Shown piece after piece: positions 43,432 through 51,784 of a stretch of DNA of 64,000 nucleotides; the first letter of the stretch is position 1, and the number at the start of each line of letters is the position of its first letter. A program made the position numbers and the translations under genes. The notes under the pieces were generated by a model, which was given only the letters and a program-made list of their open reading frames with translations, made no database searches and was not told the origin of the DNA. Source of the DNA: Anabaena sp. 4-3 (lineage in GTDB: Bacteria > Cyanobacteriota > Cyanobacteriia > Cyanobacteriales > Nostocaceae); contig NZ_LUHJ01000047.1 in the NCBI RefSeq assembly GCF_001597745.1, positions 71,598 to 135,597 of the forward strand, given 5' to 3'.

Positions 43432-44054
43432 GGGAAGATGAGGGAGACAAGGCAGACAAGGCAGACAAGGGAGAAATTCTTTCCCAATACCCAATACCCA
43501 GTCCCCAGCCCCCAGTCCCCAGTCCCCAATCCCCAATTTCCCAAACTGTAACAAGACAGACTGTTATCACAAACAGTTATGTGGAAAATTCCCCTGTTGG
43601 CTATTTTGCTCTAACGAGCGATAATTATGTCAACATAGAGAGATGTCAGAGTCAACAGAGTAAACAGCAGATGAGCGTAAGCTGTTACCCTCAGCTACTT
43701 CACAGGGTGTATTGCATTGTAAGTAGCAACTGCCCACAAACCAGTGATAACTTTTCTGTATCGCCAACTCAGCCAAAAAGCGATCGCGTGAACAGTCTTA
43801 TCGCCTAACTGCTCAACAATTAGATGAGGATAAATCAGACGATTACCTTTGTTGAGCCTCGCTGTTTCCCTACCCCTAGCTACATCTACCCCCATGCGAA
43901 CTAGAATAAAGTCTTAATAAGCACGATTCAAGGGTAAAATCTGCTAATTCACACATGAAGAATGTACAAATATTCTGGCGACAGGGAGATATTATCGTCT
44001 GAATGTTTGTATTTCACTGCAAAAAAATATATTATTCTCCTACTTGATCCCTAG
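43432..44054. other. 623-base intergenic region before pipX
   Basis: The first part (43439-43545) is a patchwork of GGCAGACAA and CCCCAGT/CCCCAAT repeats. The rest has no recognised element. A minus-strand frame at 43695-43895 (66 codons) was not accepted as a gene. The pipX promoter should be in the last 100 bases; no GTA-N8-TAC NtcA site was seen. Confidence 0.55.
43439..43545. repeat. short-repeat patchwork (GGCAGACAA and CCCCAGT units)
   Basis: Starts directly after the pabB stop. Three GACAAGG-containing units are followed by eight or more CCCCAGT/CCCCAAT heptamers. Confidence 0.85.
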
Positions 44055-44333
44055 ATGAATCCAGAAAACGTAGAAACCTACATAAATCATCCAACTTGGG
44101 GCTTGCTATATCGGATCTGCATGGTTGATGAAGCCCAGGATTTGTTCACTACACTGTATGCACAACGCTTATTTTTTTTGGTGGTGAATGACATTAAAGG
44201 CGTTAAATTTCAGCCTATAGGCCGTACCGAGGCGAGAATGTTGTTGGAAAATCGTTTGCGTACTTTACGTCGTCATGGTCATTTACAGGAGTACGATCAG
44301 CTTCAGAGTGTTTTCCAGCGCACCTTCCAATGA
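44055..44333 (+). CDS. pipX: PII-interacting protein PipX
   Basis: A 92-residue protein of full PipX length. The N-terminal Tudor-like domain includes NHPTWGLLYRICMVDEAQDLFTTLYAQRLFF and FQPIGRTEARMLLENRLR, followed by C-terminal helices LRRHGHLQEYDQLQSVFQRTF. PipX binds either the nitrogen regulator NtcA, as co-activator when 2-oxoglutarate is high, or the PII protein GlnB when it is low. The stop overlaps the pipY start (ATGATGA), so the two are translated together, as known in other cyanobacteria. Confidence 0.98.
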   Translation: MNPENVETYINHPTWGLLYRICMVDEAQDLFTTLYAQRLFFLVVNDIKGVKFQPIGRTEARMLLENRLRTLRRHGHLQEYDQLQSVFQRTFQ

Positions 44334-44998
44334 TGAGTTCGATTAGCGAACGTATTACTCAAATTCGTGCATTCATTCCTCCTTCAGTACGGTTAATTGC
44401 TGTCACTAAGCAAGTACCGGCTGAAGTGATTCGCGCTGCTTATGCAGCCGGTATCCGTGATTTTGGCGAAAATCGCATTCAAGAGGCGGCTAATAAACAA
44501 GCCGAGTTGCAAGACTTATCTGATATTACTTGGCACTTTATTGGGCATTTGCAAAGCAACAAAGCTAAAAAAGCCCTAGAACAATTTGACTGGATTCACT
44601 CCGTAGATAACTTGAAATTAGCACAGCGTTTAGATCAATTAGCGCAACAGCTAGGAGTCACTCCCCAAGTGTGTCTGCAAGTGAAAATTCTCCCAGATCC
44701 CAATAAATCCGGTTGGAGTGTACCAGAACTACTAGCTGATTTACCTGCACTCAATCAATGTAAAAATTTACAAATTCAGGGTTTAATGACAATTCCGCCA
44801 CTCGGTTTAAACGATGCGGAAGTTGCTTATGTATTTAATAGCACTCGCAACTTAGCCAAAGAAATTACTGAACAAAATTGGTCTCACATCAAAATGTCAG
44901 AGTTGTCGATGGGTATGTCAGGAGATTACCAGCTAGCCGTGCAAGCTGGGGCAACTATGGTTAGATTAGGGACTATTTTGTTTGGCAACCGTACTTAA
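44330..44998 (+). CDS. pipY: PLP-binding protein PipY (YggS/PLPBP family)
   Basis: A 222-residue PLP homeostasis protein. The cofactor lysine is in LIAVTKQVP near residue 26; GIRDFGENRIQEA, WHFIGHLQSNKAKKAL near residue 68, IHSVDNLKLAQ, LQVKILPDPNKSGW and the C-terminal SMGMSGDYQLAVQAGATMVRLGTILFG are family signatures. It lacks enzyme activity in its family and balances vitamin B6 and amino acid pools. It overlaps pipX by four bases and lies upstream of sepF and proC in the arrangement conserved in cyanobacteria. Confidence 0.97.
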   Translation: MMSSISERITQIRAFIPPSVRLIAVTKQVPAEVIRAAYAAGIRDFGENRIQEAANKQAELQDLSDITWHFIGHLQSNKAKKALEQFDWIHSVDNLKLAQRLDQLAQQLGVTPQVCLQVKILPDPNKSGWSVPELLADLPALNQCKNLQIQGLMTIPPLGLNDAEVAYVFNSTRNLAKEITEQNWSHIKMSELSMGMSGDYQLAVQAGATMVRLGTILFGNRT

Positions 44999-45452
44999 AG
45001 GGACTGGGGATTGAGGATTGGAAGGGATTGGGTAATGGGTAATGGGTACTGGATTTTTCCCCTCCGCTTCCCCTGCTCCCCTGCTCCCCTGCTCTCCTGC
45101 CTCCCCTGCCTCCCCTGCCCAATCTACTCCCCAAGGAGTACAGACAATTTTCTACCGTATTGGTAAAATCAGGCACTTTAAAATATATTATTAAGAAAAA
45201 TAAAATATTTGAAAATTTCGGAGAAAATCAACTATCTTTCGGATGATTGTTGAGCTATAATTCTCACTCAATTATCATATCTAGGTGAATGTAACTGCCT
45301 TACCAGCAGCGCGAGTTTATTGCCAATAGCAGTAGTAGATGCTACAAATAGCGATAAAATTAATTGGCCGTTTGGCCTTTTTAGGGTTCCGATTGGCTAG
45401 ATCAACAAAGAACCGGATATATAAGGGCAATTTGCAGAAGGAGTGCAGCTAA
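44999..45452. other. 454-base intergenic region before sepF
   Basis: The first 120 bases are repeats (listed at 45057). The second part is unique sequence and ends with AAGGAG at 45438-45443, nine bases before the sepF ATG. A promoter for sepF is expected here; TATATAAG near 45419 is a possible -10 region. Confidence 0.5.
45057..45120. repeat. CCCCTGC tandem array
   Basis: CCCCTGCTC and CCCCTGCCT units, about seven copies, preceded by GGGTAATGGGTAATGG repeats at 45031-45049. Confidence 0.85.
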
Positions 45453-46046
45453 ATGAACAACCTATTTTCTAAACTGCGAGACTTTGTAGGTCTCAACGAG
45501 CAGGTAGAATACGAATACTACGAAGAAGAGGCAGATACAGATAACTACCAAAACTTGTATCAACAGGAAAATCCCCAACCAGCACCAGCAGAACCAGCCC
45601 CAGCCAATAGACGTTGGCGCGAACCTGTGAATACAATTAGTGATGAAGTAGCAGCAGGATCAAAATCAACAATGGGGAATGTAATTGGTATGCCAGGCGC
45701 AATTAACGGGATTTCGGAAGTATTAGTGCTTGAACCTCGTACATTTGAAGAAATGCCCCAGGCGATTCAAGCATTACGTGAGCGTAAATCAGTAGTCTTG
45801 AACTTGACAATTATGGATCCTGATCAAGCTCAACGGGCTGTAGATTTTGTTGCAGGTGGAACTTACGCACTAGATGGGCATCAAGAACGCATCGGAGAAA
45901 GTATCTTTTTGTTTACGCCTAGTTGTGTGCAAGTTAGCACCCAAGGTGGAGTTATTCATGAAGTACCCCAACCCCCAGTACGTCCCTCTCGCCCTGCAAG
46001 TCCCACACCAAATTGGGGTAACGAAGGCAACCGCATGGCACAATAA
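45453..46046 (+). CDS. sepF: cell division protein SepF
   Basis: A 197-residue protein. The N-terminal helix [14 protein letters not shown] is amphipathic and binds membrane in this family; a Pro/Ala-rich linker ([13 protein letters not shown]) follows, then the SepF (DUF552) domain from residue 85 with [48 protein letters not shown] and [13 protein letters not shown]. SepF tethers FtsZ polymers to the membrane (Cdv2 in cyanobacteria). A Pro-rich tail ends the protein. It stands in the conserved pipX-pipY-sepF-proC order. Confidence 0.97.
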   Translation: MNNLFSKLRDFVGLNEQVEYEYYEEEADTDNYQNLYQQENPQPAPAEPAPANRRWREPVNTISDEVAAGSKSTMGNVIGMPGAINGISEVLVLEPRTFEEMPQAIQALRERKSVVLNLTIMDPDQAQRAVDFVAGGTYALDGHQERIGESIFLFTPSCVQVSTQGGVIHEVPQPPVRPSRPASPTPNWGNEGNRMAQ

Positions 46047-46096
46047 AGTTAAATTAGTCAATAGTCTATAGTCACAAGTCCAAAGCCGAAAGTTTG

Positions 46097-46149
46097 CGAC
46101 TAATGACTAATGACTAATGACTAATGACTAATGACTAATAACTCATGAC
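46097..46149. repeat. TGACTAA tandem array running into proC start
   Basis: Six tandem TGACTAA heptamers, the last unit supplying the proC start region (CATGACTAAAAAA). No ribosome-binding site is visible inside the repeat. Confidence 0.9.
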
Positions 46150-46960
46150 TAAAAAATTTGGTTTGATCGGTGGTGGGGTAATGGGAGAATCGCTGTTATC
46201 CCGCCTTATTGCGCGTGGAATTTATCACCCATCAGAAGTTATAGTCAGCGAACCCCAAACAACACGCCAAGCTTTTTTACAAGAAAAATATGACGTGACT
46301 GTGACTACAGATAATCGTCTGGTGTTCAGTCAAGCCCAAGAAGTGGTATTTTTGGCAATAAAGCCACAAGTATTTACAGCGATCGCTCAAGAATTAGCAG
46401 ATATTATTTTAGTTACAGACAACTCACCCCTAGTCATTTCCATATTGGCGGGAGTGTCGTTAAATCAACTAGAAGCAGCATTCCCAGAATTACCAGTGAT
46501 TCGAGCCATGCCCAACACCCCCGCCACCGTGGGCGCAGGGATGACAGCGATTTGCTACGGTGCATACACCCACCGCGAACACCACCAGTTAGCACAGCAA
46601 ATATTTTCCGCCGTCGGGCAAGTGGTTGAAGTCTCGGAATCCTTGATGGATGCAGTTACCGGTTTATCTGGCAGTGGCCCGGCTTACGTTGCAGTATTAG
46701 TAGAAGCCCTCGCCGATGGTGGAGTCGCCGCCGGACTACCTAGGACAATTGCCAATCAACTGGCATTACAAACCGTGTTGGGTACAGCCCAATTATTGCA
46801 AGAGAGCAAAATGCACCCAGCAGAACTAAAAGACAGAGTTACTAGCCCCGGTGGTACAACAATTGCAGGTTTAGCCAAATTAGAACAGGCAGGATTTCGT
46901 TCCGCCTTAATTGAAGCCGTCAAAGCTGCCACAATGCGATCGCAAGAATTAGGGAAGTGA
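46145..46960 (+). CDS. proC: pyrroline-5-carboxylate reductase
   Basis: A 271-residue enzyme for the last step of proline synthesis. The NAD(P)-binding motif is LIGGGVMGESLLSRL near residue 7; VFLAIKPQVFTAIAQEL, VISILAGVSLNQLEAAF and VIRAMPNTPATVGAGMTAI near residue 115 are typical, and the C-terminal helix signature DAVTGLSGSGPAYVAVLVEALADGGV (near residue 167) plus TSPGGTTIAGLAKLE complete the ProC pattern. Length is normal. The start codon lies in the TGACTAA array, which also reaches it. Confidence 0.97.
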   Translation: MTKKFGLIGGGVMGESLLSRLIARGIYHPSEVIVSEPQTTRQAFLQEKYDVTVTTDNRLVFSQAQEVVFLAIKPQVFTAIAQELADIILVTDNSPLVISILAGVSLNQLEAAFPELPVIRAMPNTPATVGAGMTAICYGAYTHREHHQLAQQIFSAVGQVVEVSESLMDAVTGLSGSGPAYVAVLVEALADGGVAAGLPRTIANQLALQTVLGTAQLLQESKMHPAELKDRVTSPGGTTIAGLAKLEQAGFRSALIEAVKAATMRSQELGK

Positions 46961-47269
46961 GGGAGACAAATCAATTCAAAATACCCTGCGGGAACGCCAA
47001 AGGCGTACAAAATTCAAAATTCAAAATGGGGATTGTTGACTGTTGACTGTTGACAAAATTTCTACCTCGTCTACCTTGTCTACCTTGTCTTCCCCTGCTC
47101 CCCTGCTCCCCTGCTCCCCCTGCTCCCCCGCTTCCTCATCCCCAGTCCCCAGTCCCCATTCCCCAGTCCCCAGTCCCCAATCCCCAATCCCCAATTCCCC
47201 ATTCCCACTAACGAAGTTGACAAAAGACTCGTTAATATAGTAAACAGTTCGGTTGCAAATAGTAATTGA
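46961..47269. other. 309-base repeat-filled intergenic region
   Basis: Besides ATTCAAAATTCAAAAT at 47008-47024, the region is nearly all short repeats: TTGACTG units, CTACCTTGT units, then CCCCTGCT and CCCCAGT/CCCCAAT arrays (47034-47209). Confidence 0.7.
47034..47209. repeat. compound short-repeat array (TTGACTG, CTACCTTGT, CCCCTGC, CCCCAGT)
   Basis: Four repeat classes lie end to end between proC and the helicase gene, with almost no unique sequence left. Confidence 0.85.
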
Positions 47270-49951
47270 GTGAATTATCCCGCGTCATCACAAGAACTAG
47301 ACTTAGGGTTGATATTTCCCTTTGAACTAGATCAATTTCAAAAAGATGCGATCGCGTCGCTAAATGCGGGGCGTTCTGTTGTCGTATGTGCGCCCACAGG
47401 GTCGGGCAAAACTTTAGTCGGTGAATACGCCATTTATCGCGCCCTAGCACGAGGGAAACGGGTGTTTTACACCACTCCTTTAAAGGCGTTATCCAATCAA
47501 AAATTACGGGACTTCCGCGATAAATTTGGGTATGATTTGGTGGGCTTGTTAACGGGGGATGCCTCGATTAACAGAGATGCCCCGATTTTGGTGATGACTA
47601 CCGAGATTTTCCGTAATATGCTCTATGGCACACCCATAGGACAAGTTGGAATTTCCTTGGTAGATGTAGAAGCGGTGGTGTTAGACGAATGCCACTACAT
47701 GAACGATCGCCAACGGGGTACAGTTTGGGAAGAATCGATTATTTATTGTCCCCGTGAAGTGCAACTGGTAGCCCTATCCGCCACCGTTGCCAATAGCGAC
47801 CAACTCACCGATTGGCTAAATCGCGTTCACGGCCCCACAGACCTGATTTACTCCGATTTTCGCCCCGTCCCCTTAGAATTTCACTACTGTAATCCCAAGG
47901 GGTTATTTCCCCTGCTGAATGACAGCAAAACCAAAATTAACCCCCGTCTCGCCAACCGAGGTAAAAGAAGACCACGGGATACAGGCAGAAATGGCAGACC
48001 CGAAGCCCCCAGCATCCTCTATACCCTAAACCAGCTACAGCAACGGGATATGCTCCCGGCAATTTACTTTATCTTCAGTCGCCGGGGATGTGACAAAGCT
48101 GTGGCAGAGGTGGGTGACTTATGGCTGGTAGATAATGAAGAATCTCAGGTGTTGCGACGACAAATCGACGAATTTTTAAGCCGTAACCCCGAAGCCGGAC
48201 GTTCAGGACAAATTGCCCCCTTATATCGGGGAATAGCTGCCCACCACGCCGGAATTCTCCCCGCTTGGAAGGTATTAGTAGAAGAATTATTTCAACAAGG
48301 CTTAATTAAAGTCGTATTCGCCACGGAAACCCTAGCCGCAGGTATTAATATGCCCGCTAGGACAACCGTAATATCTACCCTATCCAAACGTACCGACACC
48401 GGACACCGCCTATTAAACGCCTCGGAATTTTTGCAAATGGCGGGTAGGGCTGGCCGTCGGGGGATGGATAAACAAGGTCATGTAGTGACAGTACAAACTC
48501 CCTTTGAAGGAGCCAAAGAAGCCTCCTATTTAGCCACATCCAAACCTGATCCGCTAGTCAGTCAGTTTACCCCTAGCTACGGCATGGTGTTGAACTTGCT
48601 GCAAACCCACACCCTAGAAGAAGCCAGGGAACTGATAGAGCGCAGTTTCGGGCAGTACATGGCGACGTTACACTTAAGACCAGACTATGAGTTAATTGAC
48701 GCAATTAAAGCCGAATTAGCCACAATCGAGGAGCAAATCGCCTCCGTTACGGAAAATGAACTGGCGATTTATGAAAAACTGCGTCAACGCCTGAAAGTAG
48801 AACGCCAGTTATTGAAAACCCTGCAAGCACAAGCCCAGGAAACCAGACGAGAACAAGTGAAAATGCTCTTGGACTTTGCTGTGTGCGGCACAATGTTGAG
48901 TCTTAAGGGTAAAAATATTACAACCTCTGAGCCTATCACCGCCGTTTTAGTAGGTCAGTCACCTACTGCTGGTAATTCTAGCTACTTGGTGTGCTTAGGG
49001 AAAGATAACCGATGGTATGTAGCAGCTACAGAGGATGTAGTTGATTTATATGCGGAATTACCACGGGTGGAAGTACCACAGAATATTCTCCCGCCCCAGG
49101 AGTTGGTGTTTAAACCGGGTCAATCATATCGTGGGAATGATATCACAGATGCGATCGCTCAAACTATCCCTGACCCTGATGAATCCTTGCACCTCTCCCC
49201 AGAAGTAGCAGAACAACTCAGTCGCATGACTGCGGTACAGGCTCAATTAGAAGCAAATCCCCTGTATCAATCAGGTAAGGTGGCGAAGTTTTTCAAACGA
49301 CGGGAACGCTACGCTGAACTTCAAGAAGAACTGCAAGAATTACAGGCGCAAGTCGAGCAACAATCCCAACGTCACTGGGAAGAATTTCTCAACTTAATTA
49401 CCATTTTGCAGCAATTTAATTGTTTAGATAACCTAGTCCCCACAGAACTAGGACAAATCGCCGCCGCCATTCGCGGAGAAAATGAACTATGGCTAGGTTT
49501 AGCCTTAGCTAGCGGTGATTTGAACAACTTAGATCCGCAGCAGTTAGCCGCCGTCATCGCTGCTTTAGTCACAGAAAGCCCCCGCCCCGATAGTCGAGTC
49601 AACTTTAACCTCTCGCCAGAAATAGACGCAGCTTGGGCAAGTTTACAACGAATCCGTCGGGCTGTGTTAAAGGTGCAGTATCGTCATGGTGTAGCATTAC
49701 CCGTAGGCTTAGAAAATCGATATATTGGCTTAATTGCCATTGTCGAACAGTGGGCTTTAGGAACTGACTGGGTAGAATTGTGTCAAAACACCACCTTAGA
49801 TGAAGGTGATGTAGTGCGGATTTTACGTAGGACATTGGATTTATTATCACAAATACCCCACGTTCCCCATTTACCGGATATTTTACAGCGTAACGCTTAC
49901 CGTGCTATGCAATTGATTGATCGATTCCCTGTAAATGAGGTGGTGGAATAA
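47270..49951 (+). CDS. DExH-box RNA helicase, Ski2/ISE2-like
   Basis: An 893-residue superfamily 2 helicase starting with GTG. Motif I is APTGSGKT at residues 41-48; TTPLKALSNQK (Ia), LTGDASINRDAPILVMTTEI, LDECHYMND (motif II, DECH) and ALSATVAN (motif III) follow. The second RecA domain has YFIFSRRGCDKA, FATETLAAGINMPARTTV and QMAGRAGRRGMDKQGHV (motif VI). A winged-helix and helical C-terminal region of about 450 residues follows. It resembles Mtr4/Ski2 and chloroplast ISE2, which act in RNA processing. It is conserved in cyanobacteria. Activity is inferred. Confidence 0.95.
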   Translation: MNYPASSQELDLGLIFPFELDQFQKDAIASLNAGRSVVVCAPTGSGKTLVGEYAIYRALARGKRVFYTTPLKALSNQKLRDFRDKFGYDLVGLLTGDASINRDAPILVMTTEIFRNMLYGTPIGQVGISLVDVEAVVLDECHYMNDRQRGTVWEESIIYCPREVQLVALSATVANSDQLTDWLNRVHGPTDLIYSDFRPVPLEFHYCNPKGLFPLLNDSKTKINPRLANRGKRRPRDTGRNGRPEAPSILYTLNQLQQRDMLPAIYFIFSRRGCDKAVAEVGDLWLVDNEESQVLRRQIDEFLSRNPEAGRSGQIAPLYRGIAAHHAGILPAWKVLVEELFQQGLIKVVFATETLAAGINMPARTTVISTLSKRTDTGHRLLNASEFLQMAGRAGRRGMDKQGHVVTVQTPFEGAKEASYLATSKPDPLVSQFTPSYGMVLNLLQTHTLEEARELIERSFGQYMATLHLRPDYELIDAIKAELATIEEQIASVTENELAIYEKLRQRLKVERQLLKTLQAQAQETRREQVKMLLDFAVCGTMLSLKGKNITTSEPITAVLVGQSPTAGNSSYLVCLGKDNRWYVAATEDVVDLYAELPRVEVPQNILPPQELVFKPGQSYRGNDITDAIAQTIPDPDESLHLSPEVAEQLSRMTAVQAQLEANPLYQSGKVAKFFKRRERYAELQEELQELQAQVEQQSQRHWEEFLNLITILQQFNCLDNLVPTELGQIAAAIRGENELWLGLALASGDLNNLDPQQLAAVIAALVTESPRPDSRVNFNLSPEIDAAWASLQRIRRAVLKVQYRHGVALPVGLENRYIGLIAIVEQWALGTDWVELCQNTTLDEGDVVRILRRTLDLLSQIPHVPHLPDILQRNAYRAMQLIDRFPVNEVVE

Positions 49952-50005
49952 ATTAAGACAAATTTTTCAATGGGATAAAATACGCAAACCGCAAGGAACA
50001 ATCTT

Positions 50006-50033
50006 GTAGAGACGTTGCATGCAACGTCTCTAC
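50006..50033. repeat. 28-base perfect palindrome, copy 2
   Basis: Identical to the palindrome at 30157-30184. It starts 55 bases after the helicase stop. Confidence 0.8.
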
Positions 50034-50094
50034 ATTTTTAGAAGGAACTTCACGAAACCGCTCAGGAACTTCCAGATAAAAAAATATTCAAAAT

Positions 50095-50159
50095 GTAGGG
50101 TGCGTCAGTACGAGCAACCCCAGGTGTACCAAGAAAATCTTCATCCTGACGCACCCTAC
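50095..50159. repeat. GTAGGGTGCGT inverted-repeat element, copy 3
   Basis: Perfect 14-base arms GTAGGGTGCGTCAG (50095-50108) and CTGACGCACCCTAC (50146-50159). The interior (37 bases) differs from copies 1 and 2. Confidence 0.75.
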
Positions 50160-50276
50160 TAATTAACAGTCAAAAAAAATTATTGATGCGTTAGCTATAA
50201 GAAACTGGCTAGTTGGGAATTGTAGATCAAGAGAAGCGATCGCATCTTACCAGAATTTCATCCAGGGAGGTCAATT

Positions 50277-50951
50277 GTGAACACAGTTATCAAAAGCATT
50301 GCTGCGGCTACATTAACTGTATTAGTCGGCTACTCAACTCATGCAGTAGTTGCACAACCCCAAAACAATCATCAAGGACTTACCATTGCTCAAGCCGCAA
50401 ACTTACAAGACACCTTGATTGTACCAGGGGAAAGAGTAGGCCCGGTAACACGCAAAACCACCAGGAGAGATTTAGCCAGAATTTTTGGTGCTTCCCGTGT
50501 CGTTGATAAAACGATTTCCGGGCCTGAAGGGATGGGTAGTTTTCCCGCCACTCAAGTAAATCTGAATCGGGGACGTTCATTTTTGGTAGTCTGGACTGAT
50601 AACACCCGGACTAAACCCGTAGAGGTGCGTATCTTGGGTACTGCCTGGAAAACTCGCGAAGGTATTGGTGTAGGAACTCCTTGGAGTGAGTTACGCCAAA
50701 AGTTGGGTAATTTCAAAGTCTCAGGTTTGGGTTGGGACTATGGCGGGACTGTTTTCTTGGAAAATACTAAATTATCTCGCTATCAAGGTAAAATCTTTTT
50801 AAGAGTAGATGCAGATACCAAAGCCCCCGAAAGGTATCCTCAAGATTACCAAGCAGTGTCAGGAGATGCAATTTTTGCTTCTACAAATCCTCACTGGAAA
50901 CGATTAGGCATGAAGGTAGATCAAGTTATTGTTTTTCTCAACCCAAATTAA
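50277..50951 (+). CDS. exported hypothetical protein
   Basis: A 224-residue protein starting with GTG after a GGGAGG ribosome-binding site. A signal peptide is clear: VIKSIAAATLTVLVGYSTHAVVA then cleavage before QPQNN. The mature part has LIVPGERVGPVTRKTTRRDLARIFGASR, VVDKTISGPEGMGSFPATQV and TAWKTREGIGVGTPWSELRQ near residue 125, which suggests a small beta-rich fold related to cyanobacterial periplasmic proteins. No enzyme motif is seen. It stands alone, convergent with the toxin-antitoxin genes. Confidence 0.78.
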   Translation: MNTVIKSIAAATLTVLVGYSTHAVVAQPQNNHQGLTIAQAANLQDTLIVPGERVGPVTRKTTRRDLARIFGASRVVDKTISGPEGMGSFPATQVNLNRGRSFLVVWTDNTRTKPVEVRILGTAWKTREGIGVGTPWSELRQKLGNFKVSGLGWDYGGTVFLENTKLSRYQGKIFLRVDADTKAPERYPQDYQAVSGDAIFASTNPHWKRLGMKVDQVIVFLNPN

Positions 50952-51082
50952 ATGACAACTTCTACCAAATTTCGGTAACAATGGGCTTAATATAATTTAA
51001 GCAACTTTTGCGCCTACCCTACGGTTTTCGCTTTAACAGTATGCGTGAATATTAAGCTCAACTGGATAGAGAAATGGTAGGA

Positions 51083-51499
51083 CTAAACAAACCAGTTCTC
51101 TGGCGACAGTTCTGAGAAATCCGCATAGTCTGATATATTATTAGTGACTAAAGTCAGACTATTTACCTTAGCGATCGCTGCAATCTGTCCATCTGCATAA
51201 GCTGGCGTTTTGCCTATACTCACTAATCGCGCTCTTTCCACCGCAAACCATTCACTTGCTACATGACAATAGGGCAGAATAGGAATCTTGGGTTGAACTA
51301 TCTCTCTGAGATAATGTTCAACTCTTTCTCGCCTTCTAGAAGCAGGTAGACGATAGCAGCCAAATAGTAGTTCGTGCCATGTAATCGAGGAAATTGCAAC
51401 TTCTCCATCATACTGTTGCAACTTTGAAATAACTGCTGGATTCGGTCGCATCCTCACAGGCTCAGAGATTATATTAGTATCGAGCAAAAAGCGACTCAC
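51083..51499 (-). CDS. VapC-type PIN-domain toxin
   Basis: A 138-residue PIN-domain ribonuclease starting with GTG. Acidic catalytic residues are seen in FLLDTNIISEPVRMRP (Asp near residue 6), ISSITWHELLFGCYR (Glu near residue 43) and AYADGQIAAIAKVNSLTLVTNNISDY (Asp near residue 101). PIN toxins cut RNA and are held in check by the antitoxin encoded upstream. The GTG overlaps the antitoxin stop (GTGA), the usual coupling in such pairs. Confidence 0.95.
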   Translation of the reverse strand: MSRFLLDTNIISEPVRMRPNPAVISKLQQYDGEVAISSITWHELLFGCYRLPASRRRERVEHYLREIVQPKIPILPYCHVASEWFAVERARLVSIGKTPAYADGQIAAIAKVNSLTLVTNNISDYADFSELSPENWFV

Positions 51500-51777
51500 A
51501 AATTTACCTCGCGCCCAGGCGACTTGTCACGCACATCCCGCCAAATTTCATCAGGATCAATTTCAATACCTTCTTCTATAATTTCTTGACGAAATTGTGC
51601 TAAAGATTGCCAAAAACTTGACTGGCTTTGCAATAGACGTTCATATTCAGCCAGAGATAAGATGACAGCAACTTGCGCCCCCTCTCGCGTAATTTGCACT
51701 GATTCACCTTGCTCGACTTCCTGAAAAATTTTGTCCAAATTTGCAGGAACTTGCTCAATAGAATACTGATGAGACAT
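51496..51777 (-). CDS. Phd/YefM-family antitoxin
   Basis: About 93 residues from the ATG at 51777 (MSHQYSIEQVPANLDKIFQ); an upstream ATG-like start at 51798 is in frame but overlaps the photolyase gene. QVPANLDKIFQEVEQGESVQITREGAQVAVILSLAEYERLLQ (residues 9-50) is the Phd/YefM DNA-binding N-terminus, and the C-terminal acidic half, with IEIDPDEIWRDVRD, wraps the toxin. It lies seven bases after the photolyase stop and overlaps the toxin, so all three may share a transcript. Confidence 0.93.
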   Translation of the reverse strand: MSHQYSIEQVPANLDKIFQEVEQGESVQITREGAQVAVILSLAEYERLLQSQSSFWQSLAQFRQEIIEEGIEIDPDEIWRDVRDKSPGREVNL

Positions 51778-51784
51778 TGGGCTT

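Larger units (their letters stand above)
49952..50276. other. 325-base intergenic region with two element copies
   Basis: Non-coding. It carries the 28-base palindrome at 50006 and a GTAGGGTGCGT element at 50095. A GGGAGG ribosome-binding site (50265-50270) precedes the next gene's GTG. Confidence 0.6.

Noticed and set aside
43236-43544. Minus-strand frame of 102 codons over the pabB end
   Set aside because: Antisense to pabB and made of repeat translations (Gly-Asp-Trp-Gly-Leu units).
43695-43895. Minus-strand frame of 66 codons before pipX
   Set aside because: No ribosome-binding site, no recognisable motif, and a HIP1 site inside; the amino acid pattern is not convincing. It could be re-opened if conserved in relatives.
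44000-44054. NtcA site before pipX
   Set aside because: No GTA-N8-TAC match was found in the upstream sequence.
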